From: Streptomyces sp.
GTDB taxonomy: Bacteria; Actinomycetota; Actinomycetes; Streptomycetales; Streptomycetaceae
Assembly (NCBI RefSeq): GCF_031181555.1
Contig: NZ_JAPSKQ010000006.1
Span: forward strand, 17,720 to 81,719
DNA: 64,000 nucleotides
Reading direction: 5' to 3'
The translations under genes and the position numbers were made by a program. Below, piece by piece: positions 50,421 to 59,482 of this stretch (the stretch's first letter is position 1; the number at the start of each line of letters is the position of its first letter). The notes under the pieces are model-generated. The model saw nothing but the letters and a program-made list of their open reading frames with translations, was not told the origin of the DNA and ran no database searches.

Positions 50421-51129
50421 GGGACATCACCTTCTCCGCTGCTTCCCAGTGTTCCTCCGCCACCCACAGCCGGGCGAAGGCCGCGGCGGCCTCCTCGGGC
50501 GAGCGGGTGCGCGTGGTCAGGTCCTTGATCTCGCGTGCCTGGGGTGTGGCGAGGGAACGCGCCATCTCCCGCCAGCCCCGGTCGAACTCCGCCCGTGGCA
50601 GCACCAGATCGACCAGCCCCGTGCGCTCCGCCTCGGCGGCGTCCAGCACGCGGCCGGTGCCCGCCAGCAGCAGGGCCCGCCCCGGGCCCACCAGCCGGGC
50701 CAGGCGTTCGGCTCCGCCCCACGCCGGCACGATCGCCAGCCTGGTCTGGTTGAAACCGATGCGGATGTCGTCCGCCGCCACCCGGATGTCCGCGGCGACC
50801 GCGACCTCCGCCCCGCCGCCCAGCGCGTGCCCGTTGAGCGCGGCCAGTACCGGGCCGGGAAAGGCGGAGATGCGGTCGCACAGCGTCCGCATCCGCAGCG
50901 CCATCCCGGACGCCTCCGACTCCGTGCGCAGCCGGGACAGCTCCTTGAGGTCCCCGCCGGACACGAACGCCCTGTCCCCGGCCCCCGTCACCACGAGCGC
51001 CGACGCTCCCTCGGCCGCGTCCAGCGCCTTCTCCAACTCGCCCATGGTGTCGAGGTCGAGTGCGTTGCGGGCGTGCGGGCGATCGATCGTGACGACGGCT
51101 AGGCCGTCCTGAAGCTCCAGCTCAACCAT
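50410..51129 (-). CDS. Enoyl-CoA hydratase/isomerase family protein
   Basis: 239-residue crotonase-fold protein. Start region VELELQDGLAVVTIDRPHAR, oxyanion motif AGDRAFVSGGDLKEL. The first hydratase glutamate is present (GGGAEVAVAAD), but the second region reads IGFNQTRLAIVPAWGGAERL, with Asn-Gln where the second Glu would be. One retained glutamate may point to decarboxylase- or hydrolase-like chemistry rather than plain hydration. It lies 31 bases after the reductase gene and overlaps the pseudo-hydrolase by 11 bases. Confidence 0.9.
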   Translation of the reverse strand: MVELELQDGLAVVTIDRPHARNALDLDTMGELEKALDAAEGASALVVTGAGDRAFVSGGDLKELSRLRTESEASGMALRMRTLCDRISAFPGPVLAALNGHALGGGAEVAVAADIRVAADDIRIGFNQTRLAIVPAWGGAERLARLVGPGRALLLAGTGRVLDAAEAERTGLVDLVLPRAEFDRGWREMARSLATPQAREIKDLTTRTRSPEEAAAAFARLWVAEEHWEAAEKVMSRGK

Positions 51130-51160
51130 GTGCGGCCCTCCGGTCGTCGGACGGAACGGT

Positions 51161-52177
51161 TCAGGTTTCGTACACCACGGTCACCTCGGGGGAGGTCGGC
51201 TCGGCTTGGCAGGTGAGCACCCAGCCCTCGGTCACCTCGTCAGCGTCGAGGGCGTTGTTCACCCGCATTTTCGCCTCGCCCGACGTCAGCTGCGCCATGC
51301 AGGTGGCGCAGTCCCCGGACTCACAGGAAAAGGGTGGGACGAACCCCGCTCGGCGGGCCGTCTGCAGCAGGGTCTCGCCCGGTCGCTGCGGGACGGTACG
51401 GCGCTGCCCGCGCAGGCCGACCGTAACGGTTCCCGGCTCGGGAGCGGGTTCGTCGGCCACTGCCGGAGCTGGCGCGGAGGGTTCGGCCGCCACCGGCGTG
51501 AAGCGCTCCACGATGACGTGCTCGGGGAGCACTCCCGCCGCGGCCAGTGTCCGCTCCACCAGATCCATGAACGGGGCCGGTCCGCACACGTAGAAGTCGG
51601 TGTCCCGTGGACGTTCACCCACCACGGCGCGGATCTCGTCTCCCGTGACCAGTCCGTCCCGGTCGTCGAGGTGATGCCGTACGTCGAACCGGCCGGGGTG
51701 CCGGACGGCGAGCGCGTCCAGATCCGCGGAGAAGATGGAGTCCTCGCGGCTCTGATGGGCCGTCAGCAGACTCACCGGCCGGGAGGTGGTGGCCAGCGCG
51801 CTCTTGATGAGCGAGAACACGGGCGTGATCCCACTGCCGCCGGCGAAGGCGGAGAGCGCGCGCCCGCTGCTCTCCTCGCGCAGGCAGAAGGACCCGGTGG
51901 GCCGGGACACGTCCAGGGTGTCACCTGCCTTCAGCTCCCGGTGCATCCACTGGGAGACGAGCCCGCCGGGCACGCGCTTGACGGTCACGCACACCTCTGC
52001 GTCGGTGTCGGGGGAGCTCGACATCGAGTAGCTGCGCAGTGTCCCGCACACCCGGAGCGTCAGGAACTGCCCGGCGCGGTAGGGGAAAGGGGCGTCGAGG
52101 GTGAAGGTGCGGACATCCGGCGCCTCGTCGGTGATCCGGGTGATCCGCACCGGATGGAAGCCGTGGTCGCGTGCCAT
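51161..52177 (-). CDS. Ferredoxin reductase with FAD, NAD and 2Fe-2S domains (KshB/PaaE-like)
   Basis: 338-residue class IA oxygenase reductase. FAD domain: YRAGQFLTLRV and RSYSMSSSPD. NAD domain: FAGGSGITPVFSLI and YVCGPAPFMDLVE. A proline/alanine-rich linker at about 232-250, then a plant-type ferredoxin domain with CESGDCATCMAQL and a distal cysteine in LTCQA. This order matches KshB (3-ketosteroid 9-alpha-hydroxylase reductase) and PaaE. No Rieske oxygenase partner is in the window, so it may feed the P450/ferredoxin or an oxygenase elsewhere. First gene of a minus-strand operon; a near-consensus operator lies 27 bases upstream, shared with the ligase operon. Confidence 0.92.
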   Translation of the reverse strand: MARDHGFHPVRITRITDEAPDVRTFTLDAPFPYRAGQFLTLRVCGTLRSYSMSSSPDTDAEVCVTVKRVPGGLVSQWMHRELKAGDTLDVSRPTGSFCLREESSGRALSAFAGGSGITPVFSLIKSALATTSRPVSLLTAHQSREDSIFSADLDALAVRHPGRFDVRHHLDDRDGLVTGDEIRAVVGERPRDTDFYVCGPAPFMDLVERTLAAAGVLPEHVIVERFTPVAAEPSAPAPAVADEPAPEPGTVTVGLRGQRRTVPQRPGETLLQTARRAGFVPPFSCESGDCATCMAQLTSGEAKMRVNNALDADEVTEGWVLTCQAEPTSPEVTVVYET

Positions 52178-52203
52178 GTATGGAACTTACCTTCTCATCA
52201 TGG

Positions 52204-52218
52204 GAGAGTGCAATTCTC
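52204..52218. promoter_or_regulatory. Palindromic operator (GAGAAT-N3-ATTCTC family), one mismatch
   Basis: GAGAGTGCAATTCTC, one change in the left arm. It occupies the 77-base gap between the divergent reductase (start 52177) and ligase (start 52255) genes and so probably controls both operons. Confidence 0.75.
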
Positions 52219-52254
52219 GTAACACTCATTGCGTGTGAGAGGAGTGCCTCCGGC

Positions 52255-53817
52255 ATGTCGATGTTTCCCTCCGCTGCACTGCGGTCCGTCCCGGCCGAAC
52301 TGGTCGCCCGCTATGAGGAGGCTGGCTGGTGGACCCGCGAGACCCTCGGGGACCTGCTGACGGGTGGTCTGGCGAAGTCGGGAGGCGTGGAGTTCCGCGT
52401 GCACTCGGACGTCCGGCCGTGGAAGGGGACGTTCGCCGAGGTGGAGCTGGTCGCCCGGCGCTTGGCCGCGGGGCTGCGGGGGCGGGGGGTCGGGCCCGGT
52501 GACGTGGTGGTCATGCAGTTGCCCAACTGGATGGAGGCCGCCGCCGTGTTCTGGGCCTCCGCTCTCCTCGGCGCCGTGGTGGTCCCCGTCGTGCACTTCT
52601 ACGGACCGAAGGAGGTCGCGTACATACTCGGGGCCACCCGTCCCAAGGCGTTCTTCGCGGCCGAGCGCTTCGGCCGGCAGGAGTTCCGCCCGGACCTGTG
52701 CGAGCAGGTCCCGGTCGTCGGCGTGGTGGGCCGCGACTTCGACGGGCTCCTCGCCGAGAAGCCGATGCCGGGCACGATCCGGGTCGATCCGAACGCGCCG
52801 GCGCTGATCGCCTTCACCTCCGGCACCACCCGCGACCCGAAGGGCGTGGTCCACAGTCATCGGACGCTCGGCTACGAGACGCGGCAACTCGCCGCCTCCT
52901 ACCCGCCCGACCGCGGGCGGCAGTTCACCGTCGCACCGGTCGGTCACTTCATCGGCATGGTGAACGCCTTCCTGATCCCGGTGCTGGACGGGACGCCCGT
53001 CAACCTGGGCGACACCTGGAACCCCGCCCAGGCGCTCGCACTCATGCGCGGCGACGGGCTGACCGTCGGGGGAGGGGCGACGTACTACATGACGAGCCTG
53101 CTCGACCACCCCGACTGCACCCCCGGCCACATCGCCCGTCTGAAGTACGCGGGTCTCGGCGGCGCGGCCGTGCCCTCGGCGGTGACCACCCGGCTGGAGT
53201 CCCTGGGCATCAGCGTGTTCCGCGCGTACGGCTCCACCGAGCACCCCTCCGTCACCTGCACCCCGTACGACGGCCCGGCCGGCAAGCGCCTGCACACCGA
53301 CGGCATCCCGCTGCCCGGAGTCGAACTGCGCCTCGCCGAGGACGGCGAGATCCTCACCCGCGGCCCCGACCTGTGCCTCGGCTACACCGATCCCGAACTG
53401 ACCCGGGCCGCCTTCGACGCCAACGGCTGGTACCACACCGGTGACATCGGCTCCCTGGACGCCGACGGCTGGCTCTCCGTCACCGACCGCAAGGCGGACG
53501 TCATCATCCGCGGCGGGGAGAACATCAGCGCGCTGGAGGTCGAGGAAATCCTGCTGGGCCTGCCCGGGGTGGCCGAGGTCGCCGTGGTCGGCGTGCCCGA
53601 TCCGCGGTTCGGGGAGCGCGCCGCCGCCGTGCTGCGCATGCGTGACGGATGGCAGACCCCCGGTCTGGCCGAACTACGGCTGCATCTCGAGCGGGCCGGC
53701 CTGGCCCGGCAGAAGTGGCCCGAGCGGATCCAGGCCGTGGACGACTTCCCGCGCACTCCCAGCGGCAAGGTGAAGAAGTTCGCCCTCCGCAACCGCATTG
53801 CCACTCCTACCGAGTGA
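52255..53817 (+). CDS. Acyl-CoA ligase (AMP-forming; cyclohexanecarboxylate-CoA ligase-like)
   Basis: 520-residue AMP-forming ligase. N terminus VARYEEAGWWTRETLGDLL is characteristic of the AliA/CaiC-like group. P-loop: FTSGTTRDPKGVVHSHR; VFRAYGSTEHPSVT; hinge YHTGDIGSLDADG with DRKADVIIRGGENIS; catalytic lysine in PRTPSGKVKKFALR. Start ATG at 52255 (a second ATG two codons later is equally possible), with GAGGAG upstream. It opens the plus-strand ligase-amidohydrolase-ligase-mutase operon. Its TGA overlaps an exact operator copy at 53816. Substrate probably a cyclic or branched acid, by inference from family. Confidence 0.92.
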   Translation: MSMFPSAALRSVPAELVARYEEAGWWTRETLGDLLTGGLAKSGGVEFRVHSDVRPWKGTFAEVELVARRLAAGLRGRGVGPGDVVVMQLPNWMEAAAVFWASALLGAVVVPVVHFYGPKEVAYILGATRPKAFFAAERFGRQEFRPDLCEQVPVVGVVGRDFDGLLAEKPMPGTIRVDPNAPALIAFTSGTTRDPKGVVHSHRTLGYETRQLAASYPPDRGRQFTVAPVGHFIGMVNAFLIPVLDGTPVNLGDTWNPAQALALMRGDGLTVGGGATYYMTSLLDHPDCTPGHIARLKYAGLGGAAVPSAVTTRLESLGISVFRAYGSTEHPSVTCTPYDGPAGKRLHTDGIPLPGVELRLAEDGEILTRGPDLCLGYTDPELTRAAFDANGWYHTGDIGSLDADGWLSVTDRKADVIIRGGENISALEVEEILLGLPGVAEVAVVGVPDPRFGERAAAVLRMRDGWQTPGLAELRLHLERAGLARQKWPERIQAVDDFPRTPSGKVKKFALRNRIATPTE

Positions 53818-53830
53818 GAATACGATTCTC
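53816..53830. promoter_or_regulatory. Palindromic operator GAGAAT-N3-ATTCTC, exact, inside an operon
   Basis: GAGAATACGATTCTC, beginning within the ligase stop codon and ending 22 bases before the amidohydrolase ATG. The site suggests an independent promoter for the amidohydrolase-ligase-mutase genes, controlled by the same regulator. Confidence 0.78.
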
Positions 53831-53852
53831 TTAACCTGTGAAGGAGGATCTC

Positions 53853-55031
53853 ATGCCGTCTCGCGAGCTCGCGTATCCGCTCTTCGACGCGGACAACCAC
53901 CTCTACGAGACCCAGGAGGCGCTGACCAAGTACCTCCCGAAGGAGTACGACGGGGCCATCGAGTACGTGAACGTCCGCGGCCGCACCAAGATCGCGATAC
54001 GCGGACAGATCAGCGAGTACATCCCGAACCCCACCTTCGACGTGGTGGCCCGCCCCGGTGCCATGGAGGAGTACTTCAAGGTCGGCAACCCGGACGGCAA
54101 GACCCGCCGGGAGATCTTCGGCGAGCCGATGCGCTCCATCCCCGCCTTCCGCGAGCCGGGTCCGCGCCTGGAGCTGATGGACCAGCTGGGCGTGCAGCGC
54201 AGCTTGATGTTCCCGACGCTGGCGAGCCTCATCGAGGAGCGCATGAAGGACGACCCGGAGCTCATCCACGTGGTCATCCACTCCCTCAACCAGTGGCTGC
54301 ACGAGACCTGGGGCTTCACCTACAAGGACCGCATCTTCACCGTCCCCGTCATCACCCTCCCGATCGTCGGGAAGGCGATCGAGGAGCTGAACTGGGTGGT
54401 GGAGCGGGGAGCGAGGGCCATCCTGGTCCGGCCCGCCCCCGTGCCCGGCCACGGCGGCACCCGGTCCTTCGCCCTGCCCGAGTTCGACCCGTTCTGGAAG
54501 CGGGTCGTCGAGACCGGCGTCCTGGTCGCCCTGCACTCCTCCGACTCGGGCTACGCCAACTACGCCAATGACTGGGAGGGCCAGCGGCGGGAGTTCCTGC
54601 CGTTCAAGCCCAACGCCTTCCGCCAGGTCCACGAGTGGCGGCCCATCGAGGACGCGGTCACCTCCCTGATCTGCCACGGGGCGCTCTCCCGCTTCCCCGA
54701 GCTGAAGATCGCGGTCATCGAGAACGGCGCCTCGTGGGTGGAACCGGTGCTCGGCCGGCTCGCCGACGTGCACAAGAAGATGCCGCACGAGTTCCAGGAG
54801 GATCCGGTCCAGGTCTTCCGTCGCAACATCCACATCAGCCCCTTCTGGGAGGAGGACATGGCGCAGCTCGGCGACCTCATCGGCATCGAGCGCGTCCTGT
54901 TCGGCTCGGACTACCCCCACCCGGAGGGCCTGGCCGACCCCGTCACCTACGTCGACCACCTCACCAAGCTCAGCGAGGAGGACAAGGCGAAGGTGATGGG
55001 CGGCAACCTGGCCCGGTTGATCGACGCATGA
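53853..55031 (+). CDS. Amidohydrolase 2 family protein (ACMSD-like)
   Basis: 392-residue metal-dependent hydrolase/decarboxylase. The N-terminal metal motif is FDADNHLYE, the version seen in a branch of actinobacterial proteins found beside CoA catabolism. Further ligands: LVALHSSDSGY, ENGASWVEP and the Asp in FGSDYPHPEG. The TIM-barrel length is normal. The ATG at 53853 follows GAAGGAGG; a GTG five codons earlier lies in that ribosome-binding site. The stop overlaps the next ligase by ATGA. It could be a decarboxylase, hydratase or C-C lyase as in the ACMSD superfamily; the exact reaction is not known. Confidence 0.88.
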   Translation: MPSRELAYPLFDADNHLYETQEALTKYLPKEYDGAIEYVNVRGRTKIAIRGQISEYIPNPTFDVVARPGAMEEYFKVGNPDGKTRREIFGEPMRSIPAFREPGPRLELMDQLGVQRSLMFPTLASLIEERMKDDPELIHVVIHSLNQWLHETWGFTYKDRIFTVPVITLPIVGKAIEELNWVVERGARAILVRPAPVPGHGGTRSFALPEFDPFWKRVVETGVLVALHSSDSGYANYANDWEGQRREFLPFKPNAFRQVHEWRPIEDAVTSLICHGALSRFPELKIAVIENGASWVEPVLGRLADVHKKMPHEFQEDPVQVFRRNIHISPFWEEDMAQLGDLIGIERVLFGSDYPHPEGLADPVTYVDHLTKLSEEDKAKVMGGNLARLIDA

Positions 55032-56473
55032 CACCGACGACGGCGCAGTGGCGCAGCATCCCCGAGCTGGTACGGAGCGCGGCCGACCGCTTCGGCGACG
55101 CCGAGGCCGTGGTCGACGGCGAGCAGCGCCTGACCTTCAGCGAGCTGGCCGACCGGGTCCGGCGCACCGCGGGGGCGTTCGCCTCGGCGGGTGTCGGCCC
55201 GGGGGACCGGGTCGCGCTGTGGGCGCCCAACTCGGCCGAGTGGATCGTCGCCGCCTTCGGGCTGCTGACCGCGGGCGGCGTGCTGGTCCCGGTGAACACC
55301 CGGTTCCTCCAGGAGGAGGCGCACGACATCGTCGTACGCAGCGGCGCCAAGGCACTGCTGGTCCAGGACGGCTTCCTGGACCGGGAGTTCACCGGACCGC
55401 CCGGCGTGCCCGTCATCGACCTGAAGAAGGACGGATTCCTCGCCTCCGGGCAGCCCCTGGAGCGAGAGGTCGGCGAGGACGACCTGGCCGACATCGTCTT
55501 CACCTCCGGGACGACGGGCCGCCCCAAGGGGGTGATGACCACCCACGGGCAGACGCTGCGGCTGTACGCGGAGTGGTGCGACCTCGCCCAGCTCCGGCAG
55601 GGCGACCGGTACCTGATGGTCAACCCGTTCTTCCACATCTTCGGCTACAAGGCGGGGCTGATCGCCTCCCTGATCCGGGGCGCCACCGCACTCCCGCTCG
55701 CGGTGTTCGACGTCGACCGCGTACTGGAGCTGGTGGAGAGGGAACGGGTGACCGTCCTGCCGGGCCCCCCGACCCTCTACCACTCCCTGCTGGAGGCCGA
55801 CGGCGCACGGGACCTGTCCTCACTGCGGGTGGCGGTGACCGGCTCCGCCGACATCCCCGTGGAACTGGTGCGCCGGATCACCACGGAACTACCGTTCGAC
55901 CATCTGATGACCGGGTACGGCCTGACCGAGGCCGGCACCGTCACCGCCTCCCGCCCGGGCGACCCGTACGAGGCCGTCGCGACGACCGTCGGCAAGCCCT
56001 GTGAGGGCTTCGAGGTACGCGTCGCCGACGACCAGGAGGTCCTGGTCCGCGGTTACTCCGTGATGCGCGGCTACCTCGACGACCCCGCGGCCACCGCCGA
56101 GGCGATCGACGCGGACGGCTGGCTGCACACCGGTGACCTGGGGGAACTGGACGAGGAGGGCCGGCTGAGGATCATCGGCCGCAAGAAGGACATGTTCATC
56201 GTGGGGGGCTTCAACGCCTACCCGGCCGAGATCGAGGGCTTCCTGCTGAAGCACCCCGGTGTCGCCCAGGTCGCCGTCGTGGGCGTGCCCGACGAGCGGA
56301 TGGGGCAGGTCGGCAAGGCGTTCGTGGTGCGGCGCGGTGAGGTGACGGAGTCCGAACTGATCGCGTGGGCCAAGGAGCGCATGGCCGGCTTCAAGGTGCC
56401 CCGCCACGTCGAGTTCCGCACCGGCCTGCCGCTCACCGCCACCGGCAAGGTGCTGAAGGACCAACTGCGCTGA
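55028..56473 (+). CDS. Acyl-CoA ligase, FadD3-like
   Basis: 481-residue AMP-forming ligase very similar in layout to the one at 13062. P-loop FTSGTTGRPKGVMTTHGQ, FFHIFGYKAGLIASLIRG, TGYGLTEAGTVTASRPGD, LHTGDLGELDEEGRL, GRKKDMFIVGGFNAYPAEIE, and catalytic lysine in TATGKVLKDQLR at the C terminus. FadD3 of actinobacteria activates a bicyclic propionate in late steroid degradation; two such ligases in one island suggest related ring-propionate or branched acids. ATGA overlap with the amidohydrolase; 51 bases separate it from the mutase. Confidence 0.92.
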   Translation: MTPTTAQWRSIPELVRSAADRFGDAEAVVDGEQRLTFSELADRVRRTAGAFASAGVGPGDRVALWAPNSAEWIVAAFGLLTAGGVLVPVNTRFLQEEAHDIVVRSGAKALLVQDGFLDREFTGPPGVPVIDLKKDGFLASGQPLEREVGEDDLADIVFTSGTTGRPKGVMTTHGQTLRLYAEWCDLAQLRQGDRYLMVNPFFHIFGYKAGLIASLIRGATALPLAVFDVDRVLELVERERVTVLPGPPTLYHSLLEADGARDLSSLRVAVTGSADIPVELVRRITTELPFDHLMTGYGLTEAGTVTASRPGDPYEAVATTVGKPCEGFEVRVADDQEVLVRGYSVMRGYLDDPAATAEAIDADGWLHTGDLGELDEEGRLRIIGRKKDMFIVGGFNAYPAEIEGFLLKHPGVAQVAVVGVPDERMGQVGKAFVVRRGEVTESELIAWAKERMAGFKVPRHVEFRTGLPLTATGKVLKDQLR

Positions 56474-56524
56474 CCACGGGGAGACCCGGGCCCGCTACAC
56501 CTCACACAAGGACGACGCCCCGTC

Positions 56525-58102
56525 ATGACCGACGACGCCCACACCGCATCCGGCATCCCGCTGAAGCCCCTCTACGGACCGGAGGACCGGCTCTCCGATC
56601 CTCCGCCTCCCGGTGCCTTCCCCTTCACCCGCGGCAACTACCCCACGGGATACCGGGGCCGCACCTGGACCCTGCGCCAGTACTCCGGCTTCGGCACCGC
56701 GGAGGAGTCCAACCGCCGCTACCGCTACCTCCTGGACCAGGGAGGCACGGGTCTGTCGGTCGCACTCGACCTGCCCACGCAGTGCGGGTACGACTCCGAC
56801 GACCCGGAATACACGGACGAGGTCGGCCGCGTCGGCGTGGCCCTCGACACCCTCGCCGACGCCGAGATCCTCTTCGACTCCATCCCCCTGGACCGCATCA
56901 GCACCAGCTTCACCATCAACGGCACGGCCGCCATCCTGCTCGCCTTCTACGTGGCCGCCGCCGAGAAACGCGGCATCCCGCGCGACAGACTGACCGGCAC
57001 CATCCAGAACGACGTGCTCAAGGAGTACGCCTCCCGCGGCACCTGGATCTGGCCGCCCGAGCCGTCGCTGCGGCTCATCGCGGACACCATCGAGTTCTGT
57101 GCCGTCGAGGTGCCCCGCTTCAACGCCATCTCGGTCGCCGGGGCGCACTTCCGGGACGCAGGCGCCAACGCCGTGCAGGAGATGGCGTTCACCCTTGCCG
57201 ACGGAGTGACGTACTGCGAGACCGTCCTCGAACGCGGCCGCATGACCATCGACCAGTTCGCTCCGCAGATCTCGTTCTTCTTCTACACGCACGGCGACTT
57301 CTTCGAGGAGGTCGCCAAGTACCGGGCTGGACGCAGACGCTGGGCCACGATTGTGCGCGAACGGTTCGGTGCGAAGACCGACAAGGCGTGCATGTTCCGC
57401 TTCGGCTGCGTGGCCGGCGGGGCCTCGCTGTACGCGCCGCAGGCCCGCAACAACACCGTCCGCGTCGCCTACGAGGCGCTCGCCTCCGTCCTCGGCGGTG
57501 TGCAGTCGATGTTCACCGCAGCCTGGGACGAGCCGTTCGCCCTGCCCAGCGAGGAGTCGGCCACCCTCGCCCTGCGCACCCAGCAGATCCTCGCCCACGA
57601 GACGGGCGTGACGCGGGTCGCCGACCCGCTGGGCGGCTCGTACTTCGTCGAGGCGCTCACCGACGCCACCGAGGAACGCATCGAGCGGATCATGGCCGAC
57701 CTGGAGGCGCACGGCGGCATGGTCCGCTGCATCGAGGACGGCTACCTCCAGGGCCTCATCGCCGACGAGGCGTGGCGGCTGCACCGCGAGGTCGACTCGG
57801 GAAAGCGGCCGGTGGTCGGTGTCAACCGCTTCACCACCGAGGAGCCTCCGCCCGACCTCGCCACCTACGAACTCGACGCCGAGGGCCGGGAGCGGCAGCT
57901 CAAGAGGCTCGCCCGGGTCAAGGCCGAACGCAGCGCCGCTGACGTCCGCGCCCGTCTCGCCGACCTGAAACGCGCCGCCGAAGGAGACAGCAACCTGATG
58001 GACCCCTTGATCGACTGTGCCAACGCCTACTGCACGGTGGGCGAGACGGCCGACGCCCTGCGCGAGGTGTGGGGCGAGTTCCGGCAGCCGGTGGTGTTCT
58101 GA
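56525..58102 (+). CDS. Acyl-CoA mutase large subunit (methylmalonyl-CoA mutase family)
   Basis: 525-residue substrate-binding TIM barrel of a coenzyme-B12 mutase; the B12 domain is the next gene, as in isobutyryl-CoA and 2-hydroxyisobutyryl-CoA mutases. Conserved: [73 protein letters not shown]. Using methylmalonyl-CoA mutase numbering from memory, pocket positions Arg82, Arg87 and Tyr89 are kept, but Met78 is Gly, Ala90 is Ser, Phe117 is Leu and His122 is Gln. The pocket is thus probably larger and different from that for methylmalonyl-CoA. It shares the base pair of a TGATG overlap with the small subunit. Substrate unknown. Confidence 0.93.
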   Translation: MTDDAHTASGIPLKPLYGPEDRLSDPPPPGAFPFTRGNYPTGYRGRTWTLRQYSGFGTAEESNRRYRYLLDQGGTGLSVALDLPTQCGYDSDDPEYTDEVGRVGVALDTLADAEILFDSIPLDRISTSFTINGTAAILLAFYVAAAEKRGIPRDRLTGTIQNDVLKEYASRGTWIWPPEPSLRLIADTIEFCAVEVPRFNAISVAGAHFRDAGANAVQEMAFTLADGVTYCETVLERGRMTIDQFAPQISFFFYTHGDFFEEVAKYRAGRRRWATIVRERFGAKTDKACMFRFGCVAGGASLYAPQARNNTVRVAYEALASVLGGVQSMFTAAWDEPFALPSEESATLALRTQQILAHETGVTRVADPLGGSYFVEALTDATEERIERIMADLEAHGGMVRCIEDGYLQGLIADEAWRLHREVDSGKRPVVGVNRFTTEEPPPDLATYELDAEGRERQLKRLARVKAERSAADVRARLADLKRAAEGDSNLMDPLIDCANAYCTVGETADALREVWGEFRQPVVF

Positions 58103-58524
58103 TGGCGCCACCGGTACGGGTCCTCGTCGCCAAGCCCGGGCTCGACGGGCACGACCGCGGGGCGAAACTCGTCGCGCGGGGACTGCGGGACGCCGGGTTC
58201 GAGGTGGTGTTCACCGGCATCCGCCGCCGCGTCGACGACATCGCCGCCACCGCCGTGCAGGAGGACGTCGCCCTGGTCGGGCTGTCCATCCTGTCCGGCG
58301 CCCACCTCGCGCTCACCCGCCGCACGGTCCAGGCGCTGCGCGCAGCCGGTGCCGAGGACATCCCCGTCGTGGTCGGCGGCACCATCCCCGCCGGGGACGT
58401 GGACCGGCTGTACGAGGCCGGGGCCGCCGCCGTGTTCCCCACCGGCACGGCACTGGACGCCGTCGTGGCCGGCGTCCGCGCCCTGACCTCCACGCCCAAG
58501 GCCCTTTCCACCACAGAGGAATGA
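58102..58524 (+). CDS. Acyl-CoA mutase B12-binding subunit
   Basis: 140-residue cobalamin-binding domain. The DxHxxG motif with the lower-axial histidine reads [14 protein letters not shown] near residue 15. The rest gives the flavodoxin-like B12 fold: [45 protein letters not shown] and AVFPTGTAL. The ATG begins one base inside the large subunit stop (TGATG), so the two are made in equal amounts. No MeaB/ArgK-type chaperone is in the window; one elsewhere would be needed to maintain the enzyme. Confidence 0.95.
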   Translation: MAPPVRVLVAKPGLDGHDRGAKLVARGLRDAGFEVVFTGIRRRVDDIAATAVQEDVALVGLSILSGAHLALTRRTVQALRAAGAEDIPVVVGGTIPAGDVDRLYEAGAAAVFPTGTALDAVVAGVRALTSTPKALSTTEE

Positions 58525-58525
58525 C

Positions 58526-59482
58526 ATGCGAGTCGGAGTGATGAGCGGCCCCGAACGGGGCGACGCCGCCTACAAGGCGGACCGCATGGTCGACGACGCC
58601 CGCTGGGCGGAGGAGGCCGGGTTCGACACGGTGTGGGTGCCGCAGGTGCCCACCGACTTCGACGCCCTGACGGCCGTCACCCTGATGGGACAGGCCACAT
58701 CACGCGTCGAACTGGGCACGGCGGTCGTCCCCGTACACGCCCAGCACCCCGTCGCCCTGGCCCGCCAGGCCATGTCCGCCCACGCGGCGGCCGGCGGGCG
58801 GCTCGCACTCGGCGTCGGCGCCTCCCACCACTGGATCGTGCGCGACATGCTCGGCATTCCCTACGAGAAGCCGGCCGCGTACACCCGCGCCTACCTGGAG
58901 GTCCTGAACGCGGCCGTGAGCGGCGCGACGTCGGTGGACGTCGAGAACGACGCCTTCCGCGTCCACAACCCCCTCACCCTCGCCCCGGTCTCCCCGCTGC
59001 CGGTCCTGCTCGCCGCGCTGGGCCCGGTGATGCTGCGGATCGCGGGAGCGCTGACCGACGGAACCGTGCTGTGGATGGCGGACGAGCGGTCGGTGGCCGA
59101 CCACGTCGTCCCGACCATCACCAAGGCGGCACAGGAGGCGGGCCGCCCGGCCCCCCGCGTCGTCGCCGGCGTCCCGGTCTGCCTGTGCGCGCCGCACGAG
59201 GTCGACGCGGCCAGGGAACGCGCCAACCGCATCCTCGGCGAGGCAGAGGTCTCCCCGAACTACCAGCGCCTGCTGCAGTACGGTGACGTGCGCGACGTCG
59301 GCGACCTGTGCGTGGCGGGTGACGAGGCGGCCATCAGGGCCCGCTTCAAGCGGTTCGCCGACGCGGGCGCGACCGACCTGTCCGTGCGCCTGCTGCCTCT
59401 CGGCAGCGGGCGGGAGGAACTGGTCGCCTCCAAGCTCCGCACCCGGGACGCGGTGGCGGCGATCGCCGCGGACTTCCGGTGA
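58526..59482 (+). CDS. Luciferase-like (LLM class) flavin/F420-dependent oxidoreductase
   Basis: 318-residue TIM-barrel oxidoreductase, probably F420-dependent. Typical segments: DARWAEEAGFDTVWVPQVPT, VELGTAVVPVHAQHPVALAR, GGRLALGVGASHHWIVRDML and LLAALGPVMLRIAG. It has the length and start of actinobacterial F420-dependent LLM proteins and no flavin-reductase partner nearby. ATG one base after the B12 subunit stop; the stop overlaps the CoA-transferase GTG. It may reduce or oxidise an enoyl or keto group, or act as a monooxygenase. Confidence 0.9.
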   Translation: MRVGVMSGPERGDAAYKADRMVDDARWAEEAGFDTVWVPQVPTDFDALTAVTLMGQATSRVELGTAVVPVHAQHPVALARQAMSAHAAAGGRLALGVGASHHWIVRDMLGIPYEKPAAYTRAYLEVLNAAVSGATSVDVENDAFRVHNPLTLAPVSPLPVLLAALGPVMLRIAGALTDGTVLWMADERSVADHVVPTITKAAQEAGRPAPRVVAGVPVCLCAPHEVDAARERANRILGEAEVSPNYQRLLQYGDVRDVGDLCVAGDEAAIRARFKRFADAGATDLSVRLLPLGSGREELVASKLRTRDAVAAIAADFR

